Source of the DNA: Spirochaetales bacterium
Lineage (GTDB): Bacteria > Spirochaetota > Spirochaetia > SZUA-6 > DRHE01
DNA: 9,965 nucleotides
Direction of reading: 5' to 3'
Assembly (NCBI GenBank): GCA_016935715.1
Contig: JAFGQJ010000364.1
Location: 1 to 9,965 of the forward strand
Each line of letters begins with the position of its first letter. Position 1 is the stretch's first letter. The notes under the pieces were generated by a model that was given only the letters and a program-made list of their open reading frames with translations, was not told the origin of the DNA and made no database searches. Shown piece by piece: positions 1 to 7,107 of this stretch. A program made the translations under genes and the position numbers.

Positions 1-504
1 GAACAGCGGCACGTATTCGAGCATGAAAAAATACGCTTCGCCACGCCGATCTGCTTCGAAGACGTGTTTTCCGACCACGTTCGCCGCTTTGTCCTCCGGG
101 ACGTCGACATGATCCTCAACATGAGCAACGACTACTGGTCGCTCTCTCCCGTGGAGGGACGCCAGCATGGCCTGCTCTCCCTGTTCAGGGCGGTGGAGAA
201 CCAGCGGCCGGTGCTGCGCACCACCTCTTCGGGATACACCGTCTACATCGATGCGGCCGGAAAGATACAGCCGGGAGCCCCGGAGCCCTATACCGAAGGA
301 TACGTGATCGCCCGCGTCCCCCTTCCCGAAAAACGCCTCACCGTGTACACGCGCTGGGGGGATTGGTTTCCCTTCGCCGCGCTGTACTGCGTGCTGGCAT
401 TCGCCGCAATGTCCGCGGTTTCACGGATCCACGGCCTGGTAAGGAGGCTCGCTCCGGTGCCGGAGCGCCGGTTCGTGCGACGATCCTCCGACGGGTCGTT
501 TTAG
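1..504 (+). CDS. lnt: Apolipoprotein N-acyltransferase, C-terminal part (5' end outside window)
   Basis: Lnt is an inner-membrane enzyme that adds the third acyl chain, taken from a phospholipid, to the N-terminal cysteine of lipoproteins. The frame is open from base 1, giving the last 167 residues. The nitrilase-type catalytic cysteine lies in the motif PICFED, fragment residue 18 (bases 52-54), equivalent to the ICYE cysteine of E. coli Lnt. It is followed by a stretch typical of the family: LNMSNDYW, then RQHGLL, then RAVENQRPVLRTTSSG. A hydrophobic segment at about fragment residues 122-141 matches the final transmembrane helix, and a basic tail follows. The upstream transmembrane helices and the other catalytic residues (Glu, Lys) lie outside the window. 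The gene is convergent with argA and their stop codons overlap. The family call is firm; only the start is missing. Confidence 0.93.
   Translation, partial: EQRHVFEHEKIRFATPICFEDVFSDHVRRFVLRDVDMILNMSNDYWSLSPVEGRQHGLLSLFRAVENQRPVLRTTSSGYTVYIDAAGKIQPGAPEPYTEGYVIARVPLPEKRLTVYTRWGDWFPFAALYCVLAFAAMSAVSRIHGLVRRLAPVPERRFVRRSSDGSF
478..503 (+). terminator. Possible intrinsic terminator overlapping the lnt stop codon
   Basis: Bases 480-486 (ACGATCC) can pair with 493-499 (GGGTCGT), including one U-G pair, around a 6-nt loop. The stem is followed by a short T run that reaches the TAG stop of lnt (502-504). This resembles a small rho-independent terminator built into the last codons of lnt. The T run is short and the hairpin could be chance in GC-rich DNA. 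Read on the minus strand it has no T run, so it would not serve argA. Confidence 0.3.
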
Positions 505-1853
505 AGCTTGATGCGAAAATGCTTCAGATCCAGGAGCAGCACGCGGGAGTTGCGTAGTCTGTTGTAATCCCTGCGCTTGTCCGCGGGCAGGTCCTGCACC
601 CGTCCCTCGGTGAACCCGAACTGCAGGAACCAGTCGGCGGTTTGCGTCGTGAGAACGTACAGGTGCTTCAGTCCGGAGCGCCGGGCCTTGTCTACCAGAT
701 ACGATAAAATTCGTTTGCCGATGCCGAATCCGGTATAGGTGCGGTCGACCGCGACCGCGGCTATTTCTCCCCTGCCCGCCTCCTCCTTCGAGGCAATCAG
801 GGCTCCGGATGCATGAATGATTCCATCGACCTCGTACACCACGAAGTTATCGATCTTGTCTGCCAGCTCCTGCTCTTCCCGGGGCAGGAGCACCTCCTCT
901 TCCACGAAGGGACTCATGATCCGCAGGACCTCGGGGATGTCGGCCAGCCGCATCGGCCGTATATTCTCGTGCTCTTTGGTGTAGATCATGGTTCCGCAGC
1001 CGCGGCTGGAAAATATCTCTTTCAGGACCACGCCCTCGATCTCCCCATTGACGATATGAACGCGGGCGACCCCCTCGGTGCAGGCTTTGCAGGCCAGACG
1101 AATGAGGTCGATCATCTCATCGTGGGTCTTCTCATCGTTCAGGGAGAGAAAATCCCGGGCCTGATCCACGCTGAGATGCGTCGCGACTCCTTCGGAGGAG
1201 ACGGGTACCGCATCCGGAAGCCTGTAGTGCTCCGCACTGACTCCGGCGCTGCGGGAGATGTAGAACAGCTTCTCCGCTTTCAGGTTCCGTGCCAGGATCG
1301 AGGCCAGCTCGTTGGAGGAAATATTGTAGGGTTTGCCGCTGCTGCTCCACCCGATATTCGGAAAGATCGGAATCAGGCCTTCCTGCAGCGCCTTTCGCAC
1401 CAGCTCCACGTCGATCTTCTCCACCGTTCCCGAGTCCTGGTAGTCCACGCCTTTGAGCACGCCCAGGCTCCTGGCCCGGACCCAGTTGCCGATGATGGCG
1501 CTGGCATTGTTCTCGGCTAGCAGCGTCATCAAACGGTTGGAGACGTCGAAAGCCGCCATCTTGATGAAGGGGATCGCCTCAGGTGTGGAGATTCGTATTC
1601 CGCCGATGCTCTGCCAGGGAATATTGTAGCGCTGCAGAACCTCGTCGATCCGCTCTTTGGCTCCCGGCACCAGCAGGATCTGGATACCCTGCCGGTGCAG
1701 GAGCACGAGATCTTTCACCAGCATGGGCAGGAAGGGATGGCTCATCACCGAACCGTCGACCTTGATGACGATCGTTTTTCCTTTGAACAGTTGAACATAT
1801 TCGAAGACCTGTCGTATCAACTCCACCTGTTCCTGTATGTTGTCGCTTTCCAT
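501..1853 (-). CDS. argA: Amino-acid N-acetyltransferase (N-acetylglutamate synthase)
   Basis: ArgA makes N-acetylglutamate from glutamate and acetyl-CoA, the first step of arginine synthesis, in the cytoplasm. The 450-residue protein is close to the usual length (E. coli ArgA is 443) and has both domains. An amino-acid-kinase fold covers about residues 20-290 (FKGKTIVIKVDG near 23-34, GVDYQDSG at 135-142, NELASILARNLKAEKL at 181-196). A GNAT acetyltransferase domain covers about 297-445, with acetyl-CoA loop residues in GFGIGKR (375-381) and the ArgA-typical VLTTQTADWF at 400-409. The kinase-like domain normally binds arginine for feedback inhibition and is not catalytic. Here Lys31 is followed by V-D-G rather than the K-x-G-G of true kinases. 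The ATG has GGAGGG 12 nt upstream. The gene stands alone, divergent from the lipid-kinase gene, with no other arg gene in the window. Confidence 0.95.
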   Translation of the reverse strand: MESDNIQEQVELIRQVFEYVQLFKGKTIVIKVDGSVMSHPFLPMLVKDLVLLHRQGIQILLVPGAKERIDEVLQRYNIPWQSIGGIRISTPEAIPFIKMAAFDVSNRLMTLLAENNASAIIGNWVRARSLGVLKGVDYQDSGTVEKIDVELVRKALQEGLIPIFPNIGWSSSGKPYNISSNELASILARNLKAEKLFYISRSAGVSAEHYRLPDAVPVSSEGVATHLSVDQARDFLSLNDEKTHDEMIDLIRLACKACTEGVARVHIVNGEIEGVVLKEIFSSRGCGTMIYTKEHENIRPMRLADIPEVLRIMSPFVEEEVLLPREEQELADKIDNFVVYEVDGIIHASGALIASKEEAGRGEIAAVAVDRTYTGFGIGKRILSYLVDKARRSGLKHLYVLTTQTADWFLQFGFTEGRVQDLPADKRRDYNRLRNSRVLLLDLKHFRIKL

Positions 1854-1877
1854 TTGTTCGAGCTTCCCTCCAATCCT

Positions 1878-1906
1878 ATTAACGGCTGTTCATTTCCTTC
1901 TGTCAA
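1878..1906 (-). promoter_or_regulatory. Likely sigma-70-type promoter of argA
   Basis: On the minus strand a perfect -35 box, TTGACA (1906-1901), is followed after 17 nt by GTTAAT (1883-1878), which matches 4 of 6 bases of the -10 consensus. Transcription would start near 1871, giving a leader of about 18 nt that holds the GGAGGG ribosome-binding site. The spacing is ideal, but the call rests on sequence match alone. No convincing ArgR box was seen nearby. Confidence 0.45.
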
Positions 1907-1937
1907 GCTGCCGAACCTTTCAGGCCCGGTTCCATAC

Positions 1938-1966
1938 TTGTTCTTTACCGATAATGCGGGTATGGT
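1938..1966 (+). promoter_or_regulatory. Possible promoter of the lipid-kinase gene
   Basis: TTGTTC (1938-1943) and TATGGT (1961-1966) lie 17 nt apart, matching the -35 and -10 consensus at 3 and 4 of 6 positions. The predicted transcript would begin near 1973 and have a leader of about 26 nt containing the AGGTGA ribosome-binding site. The match is weak. Its position in the short divergent spacer is the main support, since the gene needs a promoter there. Confidence 0.3.
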
Positions 1967-1984
1967 AGACAGACTTCTTTCACC

Positions 1985-1990
1985 AGGTGA
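1985..1990 (+). promoter_or_regulatory. Ribosome-binding site that decides the lipid-kinase start
   Basis: AGGTGA is part of the perfect anti-16S complement GGAGGTGA and lies 8 nt before a TTG codon at 1999. The other candidate start, GTG at 1987, lies inside this site and has no ribosome-binding site of its own. This favours TTG as the real start. Confidence 0.6.
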
Positions 1991-1998
1991 CTGGCAAT

Positions 1999-2931
1999 TT
2001 GACAGACAAACGCCCGTTTTTCATCGTCAATCCCCACTCCGGTGCAGGCAGCACCGGTCATCTGTGGCCGGAGTGGGAAAAACAGCTCCGCGACAAGCTG
2101 GGCAGCGTCGATTTTGCCTATACCCGGGGCATTCTCCATGCCGTTTCCCTCACCAGGGAAGCCCTGGACAACGGATATGACCGGATCATCGCCGTGGGAG
2201 GGGATGGAACCCTGAACGAAGTGCTCAACGGTTTCTTCGATGACGGGAAGGTGTGCTGTCCCGACGCAGCGCTGGCCTATATCCCGAACGGCACCGGTGC
2301 GGATTTCTCTCGGACTCTGGGCTTTCACGGCAGATCGATCGACGAGCACATAGAACGCCTGCTGAGTGCCCGGGCTACGGCCGTGGATTGCGGGGAAGTT
2401 CGCTTCGTCGACTCCAAAGGGGAGGAAACGAACAGGCTGTTCATCAACGAGTCGAGTCTCGGATTCTCCGCCAATACCGCCGACGCGGTGAACAGGGCCT
2501 CGAAACACTTCCGGGGAAGGCTTCCCTTTTTGATCGGGGTCATCCGCTGTTTGAGCACGTTGAAAAACCCGGTCTTGAGGATATCGGTGGAAGGCCGGCT
2601 CGTCCATGAGGCGCCCACACTGATGGTGGCTGTGGCCAACGGCAAGTACTTCGGCGGCAGCATGATGATCGCACCTCACGCGGAGATCGACGACGGTCTG
2701 CTCGATATCATCGTGATATCCCGTATGAGCCGTTTGACCCTGCTGCGCAAGATCAAATCGATCTATTCCGGGCAGCATCTAGATGAACCGGAGGTAACCG
2801 CTCTGCGGGGAAAAACCGTTCACATCAGCGCTATCCATGACGAGGTACTGCTGGAGATGGACGGAGAGCAGCCCGGCAAGCTGGCTGCCGAGTACAGAGT
2901 GGCGAAAAAAACGATTCCTTTCGTGTATTAA
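1999..2931 (+). CDS. Diacylglycerol/sphingosine kinase family lipid kinase
   Basis: This is a soluble or peripheral membrane kinase of the DAGK catalytic family (the DgkB/YegS/LCB5 group), which phosphorylates diacylglycerol or a related lipid with ATP. With the TTG start it has 310 residues, a normal length. Visible motifs are NPHSGAG near residue 11, the nucleotide-binding GGDGT at 67-71 followed by LNEVLNGF, and IPNGTGADFSR at about 95-105. The later part contains VANGKYFGGSMMIAPHAEIDDGLLD, the family's conserved C-terminal block. A longer version from GTG at 1987 (314 residues) is possible but poorly supported. The substrate cannot be told from sequence; recycling of diacylglycerol from membrane-lipid turnover is the usual role. 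It is transcribed alone, between argA (divergent) and the long minus-strand operon (convergent). Confidence 0.92.
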   Translation: MTDKRPFFIVNPHSGAGSTGHLWPEWEKQLRDKLGSVDFAYTRGILHAVSLTREALDNGYDRIIAVGGDGTLNEVLNGFFDDGKVCCPDAALAYIPNGTGADFSRTLGFHGRSIDEHIERLLSARATAVDCGEVRFVDSKGEETNRLFINESSLGFSANTADAVNRASKHFRGRLPFLIGVIRCLSTLKNPVLRISVEGRLVHEAPTLMVAVANGKYFGGSMMIAPHAEIDDGLLDIIVISRMSRLTLLRKIKSIYSGQHLDEPEVTALRGKTVHISAIHDEVLLEMDGEQPGKLAAEYRVAKKTIPFVY

Positions 2932-2954
2932 CCGACCGGCGGCTTACCGATCGG
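2925..2954 (-). terminator. Possible terminator of the minus-strand operon
   Basis: In the 68-nt spacer between two converging genes, 2932-2939 and 2947-2954 form an 8-bp stem with a 7-nt loop. On the minus strand the only non-standard pair is G-U; on the plus strand it is a C-A mismatch. The stem is therefore better for the minus-strand operon, whose last stop is about 46 nt upstream. The following minus-strand bases, TTAATA, are only weakly U-rich. The same bases form a near-direct repeat (ACCGACCGGCGG, then ACCGATCGGCGG at 2946-2957). Confidence 0.3.
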
Positions 2955-2999
2955 CGGGCCTGGGTCCTGCGATTCCGTCTCCTGCGGATCCTTGCCGGA

Positions 3000-5138
3000 T
3001 CAGCTCTCACCCAGCAGCTTGATCATGTATATTTCTATATAACGGGTAAAGCAATCCTTGCGTTTGATTCTCGCGAAAGACTTGTTTGCGGCCAGTTTTT
3101 CCGCCAGCGAGCGGATACGCGCTGCATCCGGAGGCGTGATTTTGAAGGTGCGTCGAATGTTGCGCAGATAATCCCGGACCATGGCATTCACGTCCTCGAC
3201 GAGGTCCTTCCGGGACTGCGGATCGTACAGGGGATTCCATTTCTCGATCAACTCGGCCAGGCTGTCGGCGATCGTGGTGTCGGGGCCCACGAATTGCTCT
3301 TTCAAGGCGCTGACCGCTCTGCGGTAAGCCGCCAGCTGCTTGCTGGTCACCGGGCGGAGGGTCGTGGAACCTACCTGCTCGGCGGGCTGGGCAGCACCGC
3401 CCGCCTCATGGGACGAAAGGCCGGCCCGGGAACGGGTGCCGCGGGCAGATTCCTGCCCGGCGCTGAGAGCCTCGTCCGGGCGGCGGGCGCCTTTCCTCGA
3501 TTTCCGCCACGTCTTCCTGATCCCCCGGAATACGTTCTGAAAAAAGTAGAACAATCCGCGAAAAATGGTCAGGCGTCTCCAGATCGGGATGCGGAGCTTG
3601 GCATCGTCGTACAGCTCTTTCCTGCTCAAAGCCAGGATCTTCGGCAGCGGACGCAGCTGAGCTTTCTTCTCGTCCAGGACCTGATCCATGGTTCTGGCCA
3701 TATCGTAGTCGATCTTGCCCTGTTCCTTTGCGAGGTACAGCAGGCTGTAGTTGAGCAGAGAATAGAGAAACGGCGCTCGATTTTTCAGGGTAATGTCCAG
3801 ATCCCGTGCGAACTCCTGATCCTCGGTCATTCCCGGGACCCGCCTGTTTTCCTTGAGCAGCCTGACCCACTCCTCGATGTAGAAATCCCTGATCTCCCCC
3901 GCCTGTTCGTGCAGCATCTTCACGAACAGGGGAATGAGAAGATCCCTGTGAATGTAGTAGTCCTTTCCGTTTACCGTCTTGAGCTGGATCAGTTCCGGAA
4001 GGGTTTCGTAGCCCTCCGATCTCATCTTGGCTTCGAGGAACTCGAGGAAAACGTCCTTCGTGGCCTGGCGAATCAGGGGCAGCCCCCTGTTGTCCCGTAC
4101 GCTGTACAGATCCTTCAGCGTGTATGCGTAGGGGTACTTGTGAAATTGGAGCTCGAACTTCTTCACGAGAGCCGTTTTTTCGTTTTTCCGCTGCTGAGCG
4201 CCGCGGTAATGTACGTTGTAAAAACCCAGCAGGTAGGCCGCCTGGCAGTAGCTGTGCTCCTCCGCCGTTTTCTCTGAAATATCCAGATGCTCCTGCAGCA
4301 CCAGATTGGCGAAGTGCGCCCAGAAGCGAAACGAGAAATCAGACGGTTCCAGCAGCGTTCCCACCGCCCGGCCGGGCTTGGTCATCACAGCAGAAAGCAT
4401 GTCCCGCAGGCTGCGCTCGTTGCCCCGCAGCGCCGGATGCAGCCTGTGGGCGACGTAGGTTGCGTTGTTCCTGCTCTCCAGATACAGCCGCAGCTTCGCT
4501 ACCGCCAGCTCCATTAGTTTCCGTTCCACCAGGTCCGAGGTAACCAGCAGCGGATTGACGGTCGGCGGAAAAGTGACGCGAAGAATCTGGGTTTTTTCCG
4601 ACTTCAGCTCACCCAGAGCGGATACAAAATCCGTCTTGATATTCAGCTCGGTAATCAGGTTATCGGGAATCGTGATCTTCAGATCGTCCTCTGAAGGAAA
4701 GGGAATCCGAGGTTTGGCCTCGATCGTTTTGTAGGCCTTGTGCAGAGCTTCGATGAAGTACCGCGGGAAGTAGATCCAGCGGACCTCCTGGCCTTCCTTT
4801 TCCAGGCTGCACAGCCCCCGTTCGGTCAATACCCGAAGGTAGGTATCGACCATGCCCTCGGTGCGCTGCACAAAGGTCTCCATCTGTGGGAATTTCAGTG
4901 TATAGCGGCCGGCATAGTTCTTTACGAAGTTGATGAACTCGAGTCGGTCGACCCGCGCGCTGCGATGATTGACGGTGTAGATCCTCAGAAGGTAGAGCAG
5001 GGCCTGGGCGTTGGGTTCTAGTCCAACATTCCCGCTTTCCTGCTCGACGCTCTCCAGGACGGGAACATCCCCGGAATCTTCCGCTGATCTGTCGCTCATT
5101 AATGAAAACGTACCATCTATGGCATCCTGTGTCCACAT
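3000..5138 (-). CDS. Unrecognised 712-residue protein, last gene of the operon
   Basis: I do not recognise this family and assign no function. There is no signal peptide or clear transmembrane helix, so a cytoplasmic location is likely. Residues 40-135 are helical and end in a segment that could be a winged-helix-like fold (inference). A large, mostly helical region fills 160-500 and is rich in aromatic and charged residues. Residues 522-540 form an aromatic, amphipathic stretch (IFRGLFYFFQNVFRGI), followed at once by a strongly basic run (541-553). Residues 554-598 are a low-complexity Ala/Gly/Ser/Glu linker. Residues 600-712 form a second compact helical domain. The gene follows mutM after 39 nt in the same operon. 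Start choice is uncertain: ATG at 5138 and ATG at 5099 (residue 14) both lack a strong ribosome-binding site. Coding nature is clear from length, sensible composition and operon position. Confidence 0.85.
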   Translation of the reverse strand: MWTQDAIDGTFSLMSDRSAEDSGDVPVLESVEQESGNVGLEPNAQALLYLLRIYTVNHRSARVDRLEFINFVKNYAGRYTLKFPQMETFVQRTEGMVDTYLRVLTERGLCSLEKEGQEVRWIYFPRYFIEALHKAYKTIEAKPRIPFPSEDDLKITIPDNLITELNIKTDFVSALGELKSEKTQILRVTFPPTVNPLLVTSDLVERKLMELAVAKLRLYLESRNNATYVAHRLHPALRGNERSLRDMLSAVMTKPGRAVGTLLEPSDFSFRFWAHFANLVLQEHLDISEKTAEEHSYCQAAYLLGFYNVHYRGAQQRKNEKTALVKKFELQFHKYPYAYTLKDLYSVRDNRGLPLIRQATKDVFLEFLEAKMRSEGYETLPELIQLKTVNGKDYYIHRDLLIPLFVKMLHEQAGEIRDFYIEEWVRLLKENRRVPGMTEDQEFARDLDITLKNRAPFLYSLLNYSLLYLAKEQGKIDYDMARTMDQVLDEKKAQLRPLPKILALSRKELYDDAKLRIPIWRRLTIFRGLFYFFQNVFRGIRKTWRKSRKGARRPDEALSAGQESARGTRSRAGLSSHEAGGAAQPAEQVGSTTLRPVTSKQLAAYRRAVSALKEQFVGPDTTIADSLAELIEKWNPLYDPQSRKDLVEDVNAMVRDYLRNIRRTFKITPPDAARIRSLAEKLAANKSFARIKRKDCFTRYIEIYMIKLLGES

Positions 5139-5177
5139 TTTTATTGTCCGCTGAGATTCTGTCTTCCGGCGGCAGCT

Positions 5178-5996
5178 TCACGAGGCCTGGCAGACAGGGC
5201 ACACATGGGTGCTTCTGCCGGCGACCTGTATCCTGACGATCGGCGTTCCGCACCTTTTGCAGGGCAACCCGGTCCTGGAGTACACCAGCAGGGAGCCCTG
5301 GTAGCTGCCGCTGTGTCCCTGATCGTCCACGTAATCGGATATCGTGGTCCCGTTTCTTCGGATCGCGGCCTGCAGCACCGCGCGGATCGTTCGCCGCAGG
5401 GAAGCGACCTGTTCCGGATCCAGGGATGCTGCTCTTCTGAGAGGGGATATCGCTTCCCGGAACAGAATCTCGTCGGTGTAGATGTTGCCCAGGCCTGCGA
5501 TGACCCGTTGATCCAGCAGCGCGGCCTTGATCGTGCGGGAGGTTTTTCCGAGCAGCCTTTGCAGCCGCCGGGCGTATATCTTCAACGCATCATCCCCGAG
5601 TTTTTTCTCCCTGATGAACTGCTCGGGACTCCCGTCCAGCAGCCGGAGCCGGCCGAATTTGCGGACATCCCGGAACACGAGCTTCGTGTCCCGACCTGCC
5701 AGCAGAAGCTCCACGTGGGTATGTTTGTCGGCTGCCTGTGTTTCTGGCACCAGGAGCAACTGGCCGGTCATGCGCAGATGCAGCGCCAGCGCGCCATTGC
5801 GGTCGAGCAGAAAAAACAGGTACTTCCCGTGTCGATGCAGCTTTTCGAACGTACGTCCCCGCACCGCATCGATGAAGCACCGGGGATCCGGCTCCAGAGA
5901 GGCGGCGAAGTGGCAGCGGACATCCCCGATCGCGGCGCCCAGGATTCGGGTTTCCAATCCCCTGGCCAGGTGCTCCACTTCCGGCAGTTCAGGCAT
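5178..5996 (-). CDS. mutM: Formamidopyrimidine-DNA glycosylase (Fpg)
   Basis: MutM removes oxidised purines such as 8-oxoguanine and formamidopyrimidines from DNA and cuts the resulting abasic site (base excision repair). All key parts are visible in the 272 residues. The N-terminal MPELPEVE gives the catalytic Pro2 (after Met removal), Glu3 and Glu6. Lys58 is in HGKYL. The DNA-intercalating Met76, Arg112 and Phe114 are in LRMTGQL and DVRKFGRL. Asn171 is in the helix-two-turn-helix GLGNIYTDE. A C-terminal zinc finger has Cys246, 249, 266 and 269 (CX2C-X16-CX2C) with Arg261. It looks fully functional. The obligatory Pro2 fixes the start. The ATG overlaps the end of the DUF362 gene by 8 nt and has no strong ribosome-binding site of its own, so translation is probably coupled. 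Confidence 0.97.
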   Translation of the reverse strand: MPELPEVEHLARGLETRILGAAIGDVRCHFAASLEPDPRCFIDAVRGRTFEKLHRHGKYLFFLLDRNGALALHLRMTGQLLLVPETQAADKHTHVELLLAGRDTKLVFRDVRKFGRLRLLDGSPEQFIREKKLGDDALKIYARRLQRLLGKTSRTIKAALLDQRVIAGLGNIYTDEILFREAISPLRRAASLDPEQVASLRRTIRAVLQAAIRRNGTTISDYVDDQGHSGSYQGSLLVYSRTGLPCKRCGTPIVRIQVAGRSTHVCPVCQAS

Positions 5997-7107
5997 CAGA
6001 GCGTTTGCCCGACTCGGATTCGAGAAACTCGTATATGCTTCGAGCCGTCGGAGGACAGCCGTCGACGAAGCTGGACAATCCCCGGGTGCAGCTGCCGATC
6101 CCCTTCCCTTCCATGCGAACGCCCCGATACCCCTGCCCCACGCAGATCGAAGCGCGCAGGTTTGCCAATTTCCCGGATTCTTCGAGTCGCTGCAGCGCGT
6201 AGAGGGTGCTGCCGTAGCAGGCGGAGCAGGCCTGACGATCCGAGATGCAGGCCTGGAGCCTGCGCAGGCGGCTGCGGTCTTTCCGGGGGATCTTTTGAAA
6301 ACGGGGATTGCCGAGCTCCCGGATCCGGGCCGAGCCGGTATCCATGCTCCCCACCCCGTATCGATGGGCCAGTGCGATGTGTTCGATCATCTGCGGCCGG
6401 TAGCCCATCAGCTCGGCGACGTAGCTGTCGACCAGGACCGGATCTTTTCCCAGGATCACCCGATCCATGGCCAGTGGATCCCCACCTATTTCCGAGACCG
6501 GATCACCGCACAGGCCGTCGACGATCACCAGATCCTGCCGGATGATGGTATTGAGCAGAGCGATCGGCTCGTGAAGCCCCTGCGCGTGGTAGCGGCGCTT
6601 CTCCGAGTCCGGGATGCAACCCTTGAGATTCTTCAACGCGCAGGTCAACCTGGTTTGCCCGTGCCCCTTGAGCACGGGCATGTTTATCAGGTAGTCCGCC
6701 TCCAGGACGCTGCGGAACACCTTGAACGGCGTGCCCTGAACCGGGATGGTCTGAACGGCATCCTGCTTCAAATCCAGCAGTCCCACTGCGAATCTGCCGT
6801 ACTTCGCGGCAATGGATTCGTATCCGCAGACTCGAAAAGCCTTCCGCGTATCCCCGCCGGTCCAGCTGCTCTCGGCAATCGTGATTCTCCGTATCCCCGC
6901 ATCGAGCAGGTAGCGGATCACCCCTTCGGCCAGCTGCGGGTGCGTCGTTATCCCGGAAGAGGCTTCCCTGGCCATCACCAGATTGGGTTTGAGCAGAACG
7001 TGAGTTCCGGCACTCAGCTCCGAGGCGATGCCCGCCGACTCGAGGAGCTCAAGCACCAGTCGGAGGGGGTCCTGCCCGTAGGCGACGGCCAGCTCCGCTC
7101 TCTGCAT
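5989..7107 (-). CDS. DUF362 domain protein with an unusual cysteine-rich C-terminus
   Basis: DUF362 proteins are common but mostly uncharacterised; many carry a ferredoxin-type iron-sulfur domain. In this 372-residue protein the DUF362 core covers about 35-265: LLKPNLV (38-44), THPQLAEGVIRYLLDAG (55-71), NMPVLKGHGQTRLTCALKNL (142-161) and DGLCGDPVSEIGGDP (197-211). The tail lacks the 4Fe-4S ferredoxin pattern CX2CX2CX3CP. It has instead Cys287, Cys294, Cys297 (CX6CX2C), then Cys322, Cys340 and Cys351 (the last in GCPP), spaced so that they could bind a metal cluster (inference). There is no signal peptide or membrane segment, so it is probably cytoplasmic. Its ATG shares one base with the ltaE stop (TGATG) and its end overlaps mutM. 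The family call is firm; the function is unknown. Confidence 0.92.
   Translation of the reverse strand: MQRAELAVAYGQDPLRLVLELLESAGIASELSAGTHVLLKPNLVMAREASSGITTHPQLAEGVIRYLLDAGIRRITIAESSWTGGDTRKAFRVCGYESIAAKYGRFAVGLLDLKQDAVQTIPVQGTPFKVFRSVLEADYLINMPVLKGHGQTRLTCALKNLKGCIPDSEKRRYHAQGLHEPIALLNTIIRQDLVIVDGLCGDPVSEIGGDPLAMDRVILGKDPVLVDSYVAELMGYRPQMIEHIALAHRYGVGSMDTGSARIRELGNPRFQKIPRKDRSRLRRLQACISDRQACSACYGSTLYALQRLEESGKLANLRASICVGQGYRGVRMEGKGIGSCTRGLSSFVDGCPPTARSIYEFLESESGKRSDA

Noticed and set aside
451..466. Perfect inverted repeat GCTCCGG-TG-CCGGAGC near the end of lnt
   Set aside because: It lies within coding sequence with no T run after it on either strand. It is likely chance in GC-rich DNA, and the 480-499 hairpin is the better terminator candidate.
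813..1520. A 235-codon plus-strand frame inside argA
   Set aside because: It is antisense to the conserved argA coding sequence and has no recognisable domain.
1872..1906. Possible ArgR operator between the -35 and -10 boxes of argA
   Set aside because: Only a partial half-site resemblance (ATGAAC) is present. The paired A/T-rich palindrome of a true ARG box is missing.
2039..2057. Perfect 7-bp inverted repeat (CCGGTGC ... GCACCGG) with a 5-nt loop early in the lipid-kinase gene
   Set aside because: It falls on the codons of the conserved glycine-rich SGAGSTG loop, which explains the repeated GC-rich bases. There is no T run or other sign of regulation.
2986..3001. Short inverted repeat GATCC ... 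GGATC next to the stop of the 712-residue gene
   Set aside because: The stem is only 5 bp, has no T run, and overlaps the stop codon. Too weak to call.
3294..4277. A 327-codon plus-strand frame opposite the 712-residue gene
   Set aside because: The minus-strand frame is more than twice as long, fits the operon and has a balanced composition.
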